Of a DNA stretch of 35,184 nucleotides, positions 8,024 to 15,996 are shown in pieces. Both the position numbers and the translations under genes were made by a program. The notes under the pieces were generated by a model. That model was not told the origin of the DNA, did no database searches, and worked only from the letters and a program-made list of their open reading frames with translations. The DNA comes from an archaeon (lineage in GTDB: Archaea > Nanobdellota > Nanobdellia > Woesearchaeales > GW2011-AR9), in assembly GCA_002688265.1 (NCBI GenBank), contig NZCK01000002.1, positions 8,091-43,274 of the forward strand, written 5' to 3'. The first letter of the stretch is position 1, and every line of letters starts with the position of its first letter.

Positions 8024-9159
8024 TTCCCAAAAAAGATTTGGAAAAAACTTTAGGGGAATTGAAACAGAGAATTAAAGATGCCAGTTTTACTAATGACTTA
8101 GTAGAAAAGACCAAAGAGAAAGCTTTAGCTGGCATTGCTCCGATTGAAGAAGTTGCAGCTTTGTTAAGGTACAAGGAACAATTAGCACCTAAGATAATCA
8201 AGGCAGCAAAAGGAGTAAATGAAGAACTGTTTCAAAAAGTCATAGAATTTTATGCAGTTAGTTATATCTCAGATCATTGTGTGAACGCCTGCACGTACTG
8301 TGGCTTAAGTGTCAATAATCCAAGAAAAAGAGAAAAACTTTCAATTGAAGAAATTGAAAAAGATTTTGCTGAGGCACTTAAGTTTGGAGCAACCGACCTT
8401 TGTATTTTAGCTGGAGAGGATATCAGAAACGCAAATCCAGATTTCTTGGCAAGGGCTGCTAACATTGCTTTTTGGCTTTCGAAGAGTTTGGAGCGAGTAA
8501 CTTTTAACGTTGCACCAATGACGACTAGGCAGTTTCAAAGGGTAAGAGAGCAGGTTCGTGGTCCACTTCAGTTTCGGATATTTCAAGAGAGCTATGATAA
8601 AGAAGAGTATCAAAAACATCATCCAAGAGGGCCTAAATCAAATTATAAATTTCGTTTATACGCTCAAGAGCGAGCACTACAAGCAGGGTTTGATTTCGTT
8701 GGAATTGGATCTTTACTGGGTTTAAACAGCGATAACAGTGAGTACTTGCATTTTGGTCACGACTTTGAGATTTTAGCAATGGTGGCGCATGCTTATCATC
8801 TCAAAGAAATAAGTGGTAGCTTCCCTTGCAGTATGTCAATCCCTCGTTTACAGGCAGCTGAAGGTTGCAAAGGTCTTGTTAGCAACGATGTTGACGATGA
8901 AAGATATGTGTTTTACAATGCAATACTGAAACTAGCAATGCCTGAGAGTCGTTTGATTGTAACAAGAAGAGAATCTAAAGATATGATGGACAAGTTGCGG
9001 CCAATGATTAATATTGAAGATTTAGCAACAAGGCCAGGTGTTGGAGGAAACTATCGAGCAAGTGCTAACTTTCAGAATAAACTTAATGATTGCAGGTCTT
9101 CTGAAGAAATAATTGCTGGAGTTAGAGAGAAAGGGTATTTTCCGAAAATTGTTTTTTGA
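8020..9159 (+). CDS. Radical SAM enzyme, ThiH/HydG-like
   Basis: SDHCVNACTYCGLS (CX3CX2C), FQESYDKEEYQKHHPRGPKSNYKFRLYAQERALQAGFDFVGIGSLLGL, SFPCSMSIPRLQAAEG. Confidence 0.85.
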   Translation: MIPKKDLEKTLGELKQRIKDASFTNDLVEKTKEKALAGIAPIEEVAALLRYKEQLAPKIIKAAKGVNEELFQKVIEFYAVSYISDHCVNACTYCGLSVNNPRKREKLSIEEIEKDFAEALKFGATDLCILAGEDIRNANPDFLARAANIAFWLSKSLERVTFNVAPMTTRQFQRVREQVRGPLQFRIFQESYDKEEYQKHHPRGPKSNYKFRLYAQERALQAGFDFVGIGSLLGLNSDNSEYLHFGHDFEILAMVAHAYHLKEISGSFPCSMSIPRLQAAEGCKGLVSNDVDDERYVFYNAILKLAMPESRLIVTRRESKDMMDKLRPMINIEDLATRPGVGGNYRASANFQNKLNDCRSSEEIIAGVREKGYFPKIVF

Positions 9160-9179
9160 ATTTTTTGTTTCTAATTCAA

Positions 9180-10310
9180 CTAAAAACGGGCAGTAGAATC
9201 ACATGAACCATCTGGAATAATACTGGCATCAAAGGAATGATCTTGATAACTTAGTTCAATATCACTTGCACTAAAACTTGAAGGTGACGCATATACTGTT
9301 GACCCTGTTGCCTTGTAAAATGTTCCTGCGAGATGTTGTTCTCCAAGAGCAGCTTTGCATGTAAACAAAAAGGTAACAGTAGACTCAGTTACACCTGCTG
9401 CATAGTTTTGTAAATCTTCAAGATCCTCAACACCAAAACGAAATACTTCAAGTTCTCTTCCATTAGCATAACTTTCACGTCCAAGTTGAGCTCCCCTATC
9501 AGAACGCCCATGTGCCATTTCAAAATAAACACCTAATGGTCCTCTTCCTAATGCACCAAATAGCTGCTCTTCAGTTTCAACAACAATATAACAGCTGTCA
9601 CTTCTGTCTCTTACAACTTGCTGAACCAGCTTAAGGGTATTTTCATTGTAAAAAGCACCATTATGATCAGTTGCAGCCAAGCTTACTAGGTGATCACAAT
9701 TTCTTTGAAGATCATCGTCAAAAGGTTGTTCTAAAGAAAAAATCTGACTATAAAGTGCATATCCGAACCAGCGTGAACTTTCAATAGTGGAATAACGTTG
9801 GTCTTGTAACATCATATCAATAGCTGGTTTAATATGATCATGCACATGCGCATAAGTTACTTTGGCGCCCTCATCGTAAATTAACCTTCCATCTGGTCCA
9901 ACCATAGAAATTAGTTCTTCAACACTTTGAGTATCCCCCTCATTGGAATGAAGATCAACCATTATACTAGCATTTGTTATAACCTCTCGTCCATCAGGAT
10001 AACTTAATGCTGTAATTTCAGTAACATAATCTACAGGAATACTAGGGGTATGTTCTAATAATTTACACTTTTGTATATCCTCCCATTGAAGTGAACCATA
10101 TTTCTCATCTGCCTTTTTAGCACAAACAGTGTAATCTTTATCATCAGAAGCATTAGGAAGTAAGAATCTAGAGGGAATAGAATCGTTTGGTACAGCTTCT
10201 TCATAGAAACAAAGAGCCTTCTCTGTCCTTTTTTCATGCGTTGCATCCATTGAAGTTGTTGGAAGACTACTAAGAATCAATGCAACTAGTCCCAGAAATT
10301 TATTACGCAT
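9180..10310 (-). CDS. Putative secreted protein with caspase/CHAT-fold-like C-terminal region
   Basis: N-terminal hydrophobic signal (MRNKFLGLVALILSSLPTTS); GVYFEMAHGRSDRGAQL and VTFLFTCKAALGEQHLAGTFYKATGSTVYASPSSF resemble the His/Cys dyad context of C14-like folds. Confidence 0.4.
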   Translation of the reverse strand: MRNKFLGLVALILSSLPTTSMDATHEKRTEKALCFYEEAVPNDSIPSRFLLPNASDDKDYTVCAKKADEKYGSLQWEDIQKCKLLEHTPSIPVDYVTEITALSYPDGREVITNASIMVDLHSNEGDTQSVEELISMVGPDGRLIYDEGAKVTYAHVHDHIKPAIDMMLQDQRYSTIESSRWFGYALYSQIFSLEQPFDDDLQRNCDHLVSLAATDHNGAFYNENTLKLVQQVVRDRSDSCYIVVETEEQLFGALGRGPLGVYFEMAHGRSDRGAQLGRESYANGRELEVFRFGVEDLEDLQNYAAGVTESTVTFLFTCKAALGEQHLAGTFYKATGSTVYASPSSFSASDIELSYQDHSFDASIIPDGSCDSTARF

Positions 10311-10411
10311 GGTACAGAAATATAAAGCATATATATTTATTAATTTCGAGCCCTCACTTTATATAAGACATGAATTATTGAAGTTATATTTGGGTTAAAA
10401 TAAGTAAAAAG

Positions 10412-10509
10412 TGCCCCGGCCGGGATTTGAACCCGGGTCGCTGCCTATCTTCCCTAATCGAAGAAAAGTCGAAAGGGCAGTATGATAGTCCGGGCTACAC
10501 CACCGGGGC
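10412..10509 (-). tRNA. tRNA-Glu (TTC) with an intron
   Basis: Minus strand: acceptor GCCCCGG/CCGGGGC, GGTGTAGCCCGGACTATCAT, anticodon stem CTGCC/GGCAG, loop CTTTCG+A (anticodon TTC), T-arm CCGGGTTCAAATCCCGG. 3' CCA is not encoded. Confidence 0.92.
10447..10469 (-). other. tRNA-Glu intron, ~23 nt, inferred at position 37/38
   Basis: Excess sequence in the anticodon loop: ACTTTTCTTCGATTAGGGAAGAT, with internal pairing CTTTTC/GGGAAG. Exact boundaries are inferred from canonical archaeal intron placement. Confidence 0.75.
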
Positions 10510-10560
10510 AGGAATATGATTTTTGTTTTCTTGTAGTATTTAAGTTTTGTTTTTTTCTAA

Positions 10561-10698
10561 GCCAATATAGTGTTGGTCAGGCTGGGCTCTTCCTTACAAC
10601 TACGCGATTAATTTTTGTTCTGTGTTACAACAAAAATGCTAGTTGTATATCACTAATTTTTTTGGCTATTCCAGCAAGTGGACCAACACAGCATTGGC
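10561..10698. other. Long nested inverted repeat / candidate structured RNA
   Basis: 10561-10578 pairs with 10681-10698 (15 of 18 bp plus a wobble); nested GCTGG/CCAGC, ACAACTA/TAGTTGT, ATTTTTGTT/AACAAAAAT. Confidence 0.6.
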
Positions 10699-10709
10699 TT
10701 TGTTATTAT

Positions 10710-11234
10710 TTACAACTTTAAATTCTCTGGTTCCTCAGCCTTACCATCATTCTCACGACGAATAACCTTAACAGCATCCATACTAACAGTAATAGGAATA
10801 GGCACAGCTGCTTCCAAAAGCTCCACAACAATCTCTTCCTTCTGCTTATTAATTCGGATTACCTTAGCATTCTCACGCTTGAAAGGACCAGAAATAATCT
10901 CAACAATATCACTCTTACGAATATTCATCTCAACCTTAACTTGCTCAAGCATATGCTCAATCTCAGCATAAGGGATTTCTCCTGGCAAAATTCCACGAGC
11001 ATAAGGTACACCCGCACAACCCATCTCAGCATCCATCCTAGAGGCAGCTTCAACAAAAATATAACCACGCATCCCATGCGGGCGAATAACAGATAAAACA
11101 TTACTTTTAGATTTCTTTGAAGCTAATTTACTCGTTAAATAATCAATTACCTGATCTTCACGATTAGCTGCAGTTCTAAGTGCAAAAATATGACTCTCAA
11201 TTACTTCAACTCCAGTTGTTTCTGCTTCTGACAT
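10710..11234 (-). CDS. spt5: Transcription elongation factor Spt5 (archaeal NusG)
   Basis: FALRTAANREDQVIDYL, GMRGYIFVEA, KOW region DIVEIISGPFKRENAKVIRINKQKEEIVVELLEAAVPIPITVSMDAVKVI. Confidence 0.95.
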   Translation of the reverse strand: MSEAETTGVEVIESHIFALRTAANREDQVIDYLTSKLASKKSKSNVLSVIRPHGMRGYIFVEAASRMDAEMGCAGVPYARGILPGEIPYAEIEHMLEQVKVEMNIRKSDIVEIISGPFKRENAKVIRINKQKEEIVVELLEAAVPIPITVSMDAVKVIRRENDGKAEEPENLKL

Positions 11235-11246
11235 TGTTTATATCAC

Positions 11247-11447
11247 CTAAAATAAAACTTGCTTGATCATAAATATTAGAAAGCCAACTAATCCAATCAC
11301 AGCCATTCCTAAACCAGTTACCTTAACTACAGTTAGATATTCTTCCTTTCCTGGTTTTTTGGTGATTCTAAGTACTCGAACTGTCTGCTTCCAAAAACGC
11401 TTGGCCTTGGCCAAAAATGAATTCGAGTTGCTGTCGCTAGCTTCCAT
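11247..11447 (-). CDS. secE: Preprotein translocase subunit SecE/Sec61-gamma
   Basis: 66 aa, RVLRITKKPGKEEYLTVVKVTGLGMAVIGLVGFLIFMIKQVLF, adjacent to spt5. Confidence 0.92.
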   Translation of the reverse strand: MEASDSNSNSFLAKAKRFWKQTVRVLRITKKPGKEEYLTVVKVTGLGMAVIGLVGFLIFMIKQVLF

Positions 11448-11552
11448 TATTAGAGTAGAAATTTGCTTGTTTATTTATAAATCTATCTGTTAGAGCTAGA
11501 AAATAACTTTAATTAGATTAAATTTATAAAAAAGACTTCTTATAAATAACAA

Positions 11553-11963
11553 GTGGGGTCTATAAATTTTTATGTTGGAAATCACCTTGGCTTTGATGAT
11601 TTTACTAAATATGTTGAACCAGAATTATCTAGGCAAGGACTAATTGTGACAGATAAAACAACTCTTCCTTATCATTCTTGCTTTATTCATACAGAAGGAA
11701 TGTTTGTAGCAGCCCATGGTGAAGGAAATTTATCTGAAATTGTTGAGCAAAGTATCAAAGATCTTTCAAACAGAGATAATAAAGGGAATTTGGGTTTTGA
11801 AACAGCTAAATTACGTTTAATGTCTGAAGAAGGATATTGTTTTCTAAAAATCCAAGGTGTTTACGAGGGAGACAACTCTGCTTCAGAAATATTCCTTAGC
11901 CATGTGATTAAAGAAAATGAAAAAGCTGCATTTAGAAGTTTTAAACAAAGAACACAAGAATAA
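11553..11963 (+). CDS. Hypothetical protein
   Basis: 136 aa ORF with GTG start; ATTTATAAAA lies about 25 nt upstream. Confidence 0.5.
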   Translation: MGSINFYVGNHLGFDDFTKYVEPELSRQGLIVTDKTTLPYHSCFIHTEGMFVAAHGEGNLSEIVEQSIKDLSNRDNKGNLGFETAKLRLMSEEGYCFLKIQGVYEGDNSASEIFLSHVIKENEKAAFRSFKQRTQE

Positions 11964-11964
11964 A

Positions 11965-12519
11965 TTAAGAAAACATTTTCTCTTTCAAAAACTTAACTTT
12001 CTCTTCACTATACTCAAAATTAGCCATATAACTCTTGAAGACTTTGTTACGGAAATCATCTCGTTTAGTAAACTCAATAAACTCTTCAAAAGATAGTTCC
12101 TCTAACTGAATCTTCTCGCCAGAATCCAATTTTGTTTCTGCTACTTTTTGACAATCTCTAGCTACAAAAAAATGAATGTCCCAATCAATTCTCCCTGGAA
12201 TCTTTAAAGTAAACAACTCTTCCCAATCAGAACTTTCTAATCCAGTTTCTTCTTTTAATTCTCGTTTAGCTGCAACTAAGAGGTCTTCATTTTCATCTGT
12301 ACAACCACCAACAAAAGTTGTAAACTCTTTTGTTCCTGGTTGCTCTTCATGAGCTACCACTATCTTACCATTTTTTATGGGAATTACCTGAACACTAGGT
12401 TTACGGGAGAGCATCTCAAATGTTTGTGTTGAACCATCAAACATCTTTTGATCAAAATGATACACATCGTAGAGGATGCCTTTGAATACTCTTTTAGCGT
12501 TTTTTGGAATCTTTGCCAT
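11965..12519 (-). CDS. NUDIX hydrolase (ADP-ribose pyrophosphatase-like)
   Basis: Nudix box GGCTDENEDLLVAAKRELKEETGL. Confidence 0.92.
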   Translation of the reverse strand: MAKIPKNAKRVFKGILYDVYHFDQKMFDGSTQTFEMLSRKPSVQVIPIKNGKIVVAHEEQPGTKEFTTFVGGCTDENEDLLVAAKRELKEETGLESSDWEELFTLKIPGRIDWDIHFFVARDCQKVAETKLDSGEKIQLEELSFEEFIEFTKRDDFRNKVFKSYMANFEYSEEKVKFLKEKMFS

Positions 12520-12584
12520 TAAAAGCCTATATAGGTTCTATCTTAAAAAAGTATTGGATACACTAGCGTAGTTGCATTCTTTTT

Positions 12585-13319
12585 TTATTTGGTAAAAATA
12601 AAACCTTTTTTGAAATGTTTGGTGGTTACACCTTTCTTCTTGAGAGCCTGTGCGATTGCTTTGTACTTTTTCTCTTTACAATGTTGATTATACTCTTGCA
12701 AAGATGCCAGTGCTTCATGATCATACTTTTGGAGAATTCTCTTCCACCTGTCAAGAAGTTTTAATGATTTTTTACAAGAAATACTGCAAGGTGTTTGAGA
12801 AGGCATAAGATAATTATACTCTGAAGGGATAGATTCTCCATCCATTAACCTGATTATGTATTCTAACATAAATGTAAATGGTTTGCGAAAATTTAGAAGG
12901 ATCCATGGACTGAATTTTTTTCTATATGTTGGATTAGAATATTCTTTACGGCAACAAACAGGATAACCTAGTAACCTCCCTTCAAAATCTTGGTACCTCT
13001 TTTTGCCCCGTGTTGACCACAATACTTGAAGTTGAGTGAATATCTTTGGTGATTTTGCAATTGTATACACACGCACAGGAAAATGTAATGAATTTCTTTT
13101 GGGAGATAGCCACACTGTCCTTCCGCGAGCCTCAGTAATAATAATATGAAGTTCATTAATCAAATATTCTTGAATACTCCCCAGATTAGTAAAATTGGTG
13201 TACGCCATTGGTTTGACACCTTCAGCCACTAGAAGAACATGTGCTCGATCAATAGGATCTATTATTTTCCAATACGAGCTTTTATACACAGCACGATTAG
13301 GAGTTCTTATACCAAACAT
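12585..13319 (-). CDS. DUF483-like archaeal protein
   Basis: LLGYPVCCRKEYSNP and MPSQTPCSISCKKSLKLLDRW match the GYPxCC / PCSxxC pattern recalled for DUF483. Confidence 0.5.
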   Translation of the reverse strand: MFGIRTPNRAVYKSSYWKIIDPIDRAHVLLVAEGVKPMAYTNFTNLGSIQEYLINELHIIITEARGRTVWLSPKRNSLHFPVRVYTIAKSPKIFTQLQVLWSTRGKKRYQDFEGRLLGYPVCCRKEYSNPTYRKKFSPWILLNFRKPFTFMLEYIIRLMDGESIPSEYNYLMPSQTPCSISCKKSLKLLDRWKRILQKYDHEALASLQEYNQHCKEKKYKAIAQALKKKGVTTKHFKKGFIFTK

Positions 13320-13411
13320 TGTTTGAATGAAATTCTCATAGAATATAAATTTGACGGCAATAAGACACCAGTTTTAATCTATCATATTAAAAATATCAAT
13401 AAATTTACTGA

Positions 13412-14083
13412 CTAAAACACAACAGCAAACAACCAAGCAATAAACACCAACTTAATAGACAAACCCAAAGAAACAAACAACAACCACTTCTTATAAGGAT
13501 ACTTCAAAGATCCAGCTAAGAAATTAGTAATAGGATAAGGTAAAGGCAAAAGATTAATGAAAAATATGGCTGCTGCTCCATGCTCATGTAAACGTTCTTT
13601 AACCTTCTTGCGAGTTGAATGATTTACATAACGTTTGATAATTCTCCCAAAAACACGCCCTCCTAAAAAATTGGCATGTTGTCCAATCAATAGTCCAATA
13701 AAAGTGGGAATAATAACCGCTGCCTCTGTTCTAGCTGTAGATAAAAAACCTAAAAATAATAATTCTAAAGGGGTTGGAATAAAAAATAAACTAGAGAAAG
13801 AAAAAGAATAGATTATTCCTTCAAAAGTTTTCTGTTTAATTTGTGAAGTGACATAAACTGCAATTGGATAAATGAAAGGTAATTTTTGAAACCAATTAAA
13901 TAAATCAAAACCAATAAAATGTTCTAGCATCAATAGAATAACCCAAATTCCAAGAGCAACTAAAGCAAATATTAAAGCTGTAACTAAAGAATGTTTGAAT
14001 TTATGAAAACGAGTCTGCTTTTTTTTTACAGAACGACTTCTCTTTTGTGGAACTGCTTTTCTTCGTCTTCTTTTTTTAGGCAT
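13412..14083 (-). CDS. DedA/VTT (SNARE-associated) family membrane protein
   Basis: Multiple TM segments; GRVFGRIIKRYVNHSTRKKVKERLHEHGAAAIFFINLLPLPYPITNFLAGSLKYP. Confidence 0.78.
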   Translation of the reverse strand: MPKKRRRRKAVPQKRSRSVKKKQTRFHKFKHSLVTALIFALVALGIWVILLMLEHFIGFDLFNWFQKLPFIYPIAVYVTSQIKQKTFEGIIYSFSFSSLFFIPTPLELLFLGFLSTARTEAAVIIPTFIGLLIGQHANFLGGRVFGRIIKRYVNHSTRKKVKERLHEHGAAAIFFINLLPLPYPITNFLAGSLKYPYKKWLLFVSLGLSIKLVFIAWLFAVVF

Positions 14084-14127
14084 AGAAAAAAGAAATCTCT
14101 TTTACTTAATAACTGTTTAGATTTGAT

Positions 14128-15195
14128 TCATTCACAATACTGCGCAATCCCTTCATACACAGCACTATACTCGCCACTTAAAGGTAACCCATGCTCAGGA
14201 ATATCAAATTGAGTAAAAAATACTTTACTAGCTCCACTCTCCAAAGCGCCAACTAAACCTGAAACAATTTCTTCTTCAGAATTGACATCAGCTTCAGTCA
14301 CCCAAATCTCTTTTTCAATTCCCCTTTCATCCAAAATCTCTTTGAACTCTCTGACGTTTAAAGTTGTAGCATCTGGCCCACCAATATAATGAATATTAGC
14401 AATATCAAAATATTCGGTTGCGCCAAGATCAAATAACTCTTCCCAATACCTAATCATCTCTGTGTAAGTTCCTGCAGCACCACCATGCAAAACTTGACAG
14501 TTTGGACAAACTTCTTTAATTGCCAGATAACTGTTTTTTAGTAAAGTAAGATATGCTGATTTATCTTCTTTAAAAAAAGTTAAAAAATCTTCATTCAACT
14601 CTGGTTCGTTTCCAATCTCCCAATAAAGTATTGGAACTTGAAGGTCTTCCATATCATCAATTGCATCACCATCATATCTTTCAACCAAAGCTTTTAGAAA
14701 ATTGCTGTAAGCATCATAGTCACAAGGAGCACAACGATATTTTGGAATGCTAAAAGATTTCATAGTATCGCCAATTACAAAATCACTTCTAAATTGATCG
14801 TTTTCTGAAACTTCACATTCACTTGCTTCATGACAGCTGAGTTGGTCAAATTCTTGGTATGGCCAAAGAGTTGGAAGTATTGCAACACCTGTTTCTCCTG
14901 CTTCTTGGACCCAATCATCTGTGATAGAAAAATCATACTCGCCATCTTCTTCAATCCACCCCCAAGTAAAAGGTCCAGGATGAGGCCTAGTCCAAGCTCC
15001 ACCAATTTTTATTATAGCTTCAAGTTCTCTGGTTTGTGCAGTAAGAAAACCTATACAGTTATTGAGAGTTGCATCTGGAATGCTAACAGAAGCAATTGAA
15101 TCTTCTGTGTTTGTTTCAGAAGAACAAGAGGTTAGGAAGAGTAATGAGACTAATATAATTAACAAAGGAATGAAAATTTTTTTGAACATAAACAA
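14128..15195 (-). CDS. Putative lipoprotein glycoside hydrolase-like TIM barrel
   Basis: Signal with lipobox LTSC; YWEIGNEPEL (acid/base NEP) and EIWVTEADV (candidate nucleophile). Confidence 0.68.
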   Translation of the reverse strand: MFMFKKIFIPLLIILVSLLFLTSCSSETNTEDSIASVSIPDATLNNCIGFLTAQTRELEAIIKIGGAWTRPHPGPFTWGWIEEDGEYDFSITDDWVQEAGETGVAILPTLWPYQEFDQLSCHEASECEVSENDQFRSDFVIGDTMKSFSIPKYRCAPCDYDAYSNFLKALVERYDGDAIDDMEDLQVPILYWEIGNEPELNEDFLTFFKEDKSAYLTLLKNSYLAIKEVCPNCQVLHGGAAGTYTEMIRYWEELFDLGATEYFDIANIHYIGGPDATTLNVREFKEILDERGIEKEIWVTEADVNSEEEIVSGLVGALESGASKVFFTQFDIPEHGLPLSGEYSAVYEGIAQYCE

Positions 15196-15214
15196 GAGAA
15201 TTATCTTTTACAAT

Positions 15215-15388
15215 TTAATTCTTCTGTTTTCTGAAAATATAGTGTATGAAGGTAATATGTAAGGTTATGAAATAAAATATATTAATAATTAATTCAAATT
15301 CATTAAGACCTTTATATATTCCCAAGAAAACTAAAGAGATAGTAAAAATAAAAGATAGCAAGAATAATATTTCATCAAAGGTTAACAT
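15215..15388 (-). CDS. Small membrane protein (57 aa), not in the ORF track
   Basis: Translated by eye: MLTFDEILFLLSFIFTISLVFLGIYKGLNEFELIINIFYFITLHITFIHYIFRKQKN*; two hydrophobic segments. Confidence 0.45.
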   Translation of the reverse strand: MLTFDEILFLLSFIFTISLVFLGIYKGLNEFELIINIFYFITLHITFIHYIFRKQKN

Positions 15389-15391
15389 TGT

Positions 15392-15511
15392 TTATAAAAT
15401 TCCAATAATTACTAATATTGTAAGAATAATTCCAAGAGTTCCAGTAATGATACCAATCACTCCTAAAACATCTAATAATAATTTTAATTGTTTCGAATTC
15501 ATCAAATACAT
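15392..15511 (-). CDS. Small membrane protein (39 aa), not in the ORF track
   Basis: Translated by eye: MYLMNSKQLKLLLDVLGVIGIITGTLGIILTILVIIGIL*; one long hydrophobic helix with GxxxG-like spacing. Confidence 0.45.
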   Translation of the reverse strand: MYLMNSKQLKLLLDVLGVIGIITGTLGIILTILVIIGIL

Positions 15512-15653
15512 AACAGTTCACCAAGCTATTTATACTTTTGTAAGTAAGAAGGGGAAGAATAAATAGTTTTCACATATTCGGTAAATGCAGGTATATGAAA
15601 GTTAGATTTAAAAAACATAAATTTAATTAAAACAAAAACTACAATAATGTAAA

Positions 15654-15938
15654 ATGGAATTAACAGAAATTAGAGTGATCAAAGAGGATGATAGAGGAAT
15701 TATCTTAGATTGTGGAAAATCTAGTTTCATTTCTCGCAAGAAAGGAAGTGTTAGTGCTAATCACAAACATGTTGATCCTGAAACTGTTTACTTAGTAAAA
15801 GGAAAAATTGAACTAACTATTGAAGATGAAACTAAGATAGTTGAGGCACCCATGATGTTCAGAACTGAATCAAATGAATATCATAAATTAGTAGCATTAA
15901 CTGATATTGATCTGGTAATTGATAGAGAGAACGAGTGA
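15654..15938 (+). CDS. Cupin-domain protein
   Basis: NHKHVDPETVYLVKGKIELTIEDETKIVEAPMMFRTESNEYHKL (cupin motifs 1 and 2). Confidence 0.8.
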   Translation: MELTEIRVIKEDDRGIILDCGKSSFISRKKGSVSANHKHVDPETVYLVKGKIELTIEDETKIVEAPMMFRTESNEYHKLVALTDIDLVIDRENE

Positions 15939-15996
15939 AATCTTGTTTAAAAAAAATAAAGAATAGTTTATATATTTCTCTTAGATTAATTTGCTT

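Noticed and set aside
10482-10971. Plus-strand ORFs 10482..10721 and 10678..10971
   Set aside because: Overlap the tRNA-Glu gene, the inverted repeat and antisense spt5; no protein-like conservation expected.
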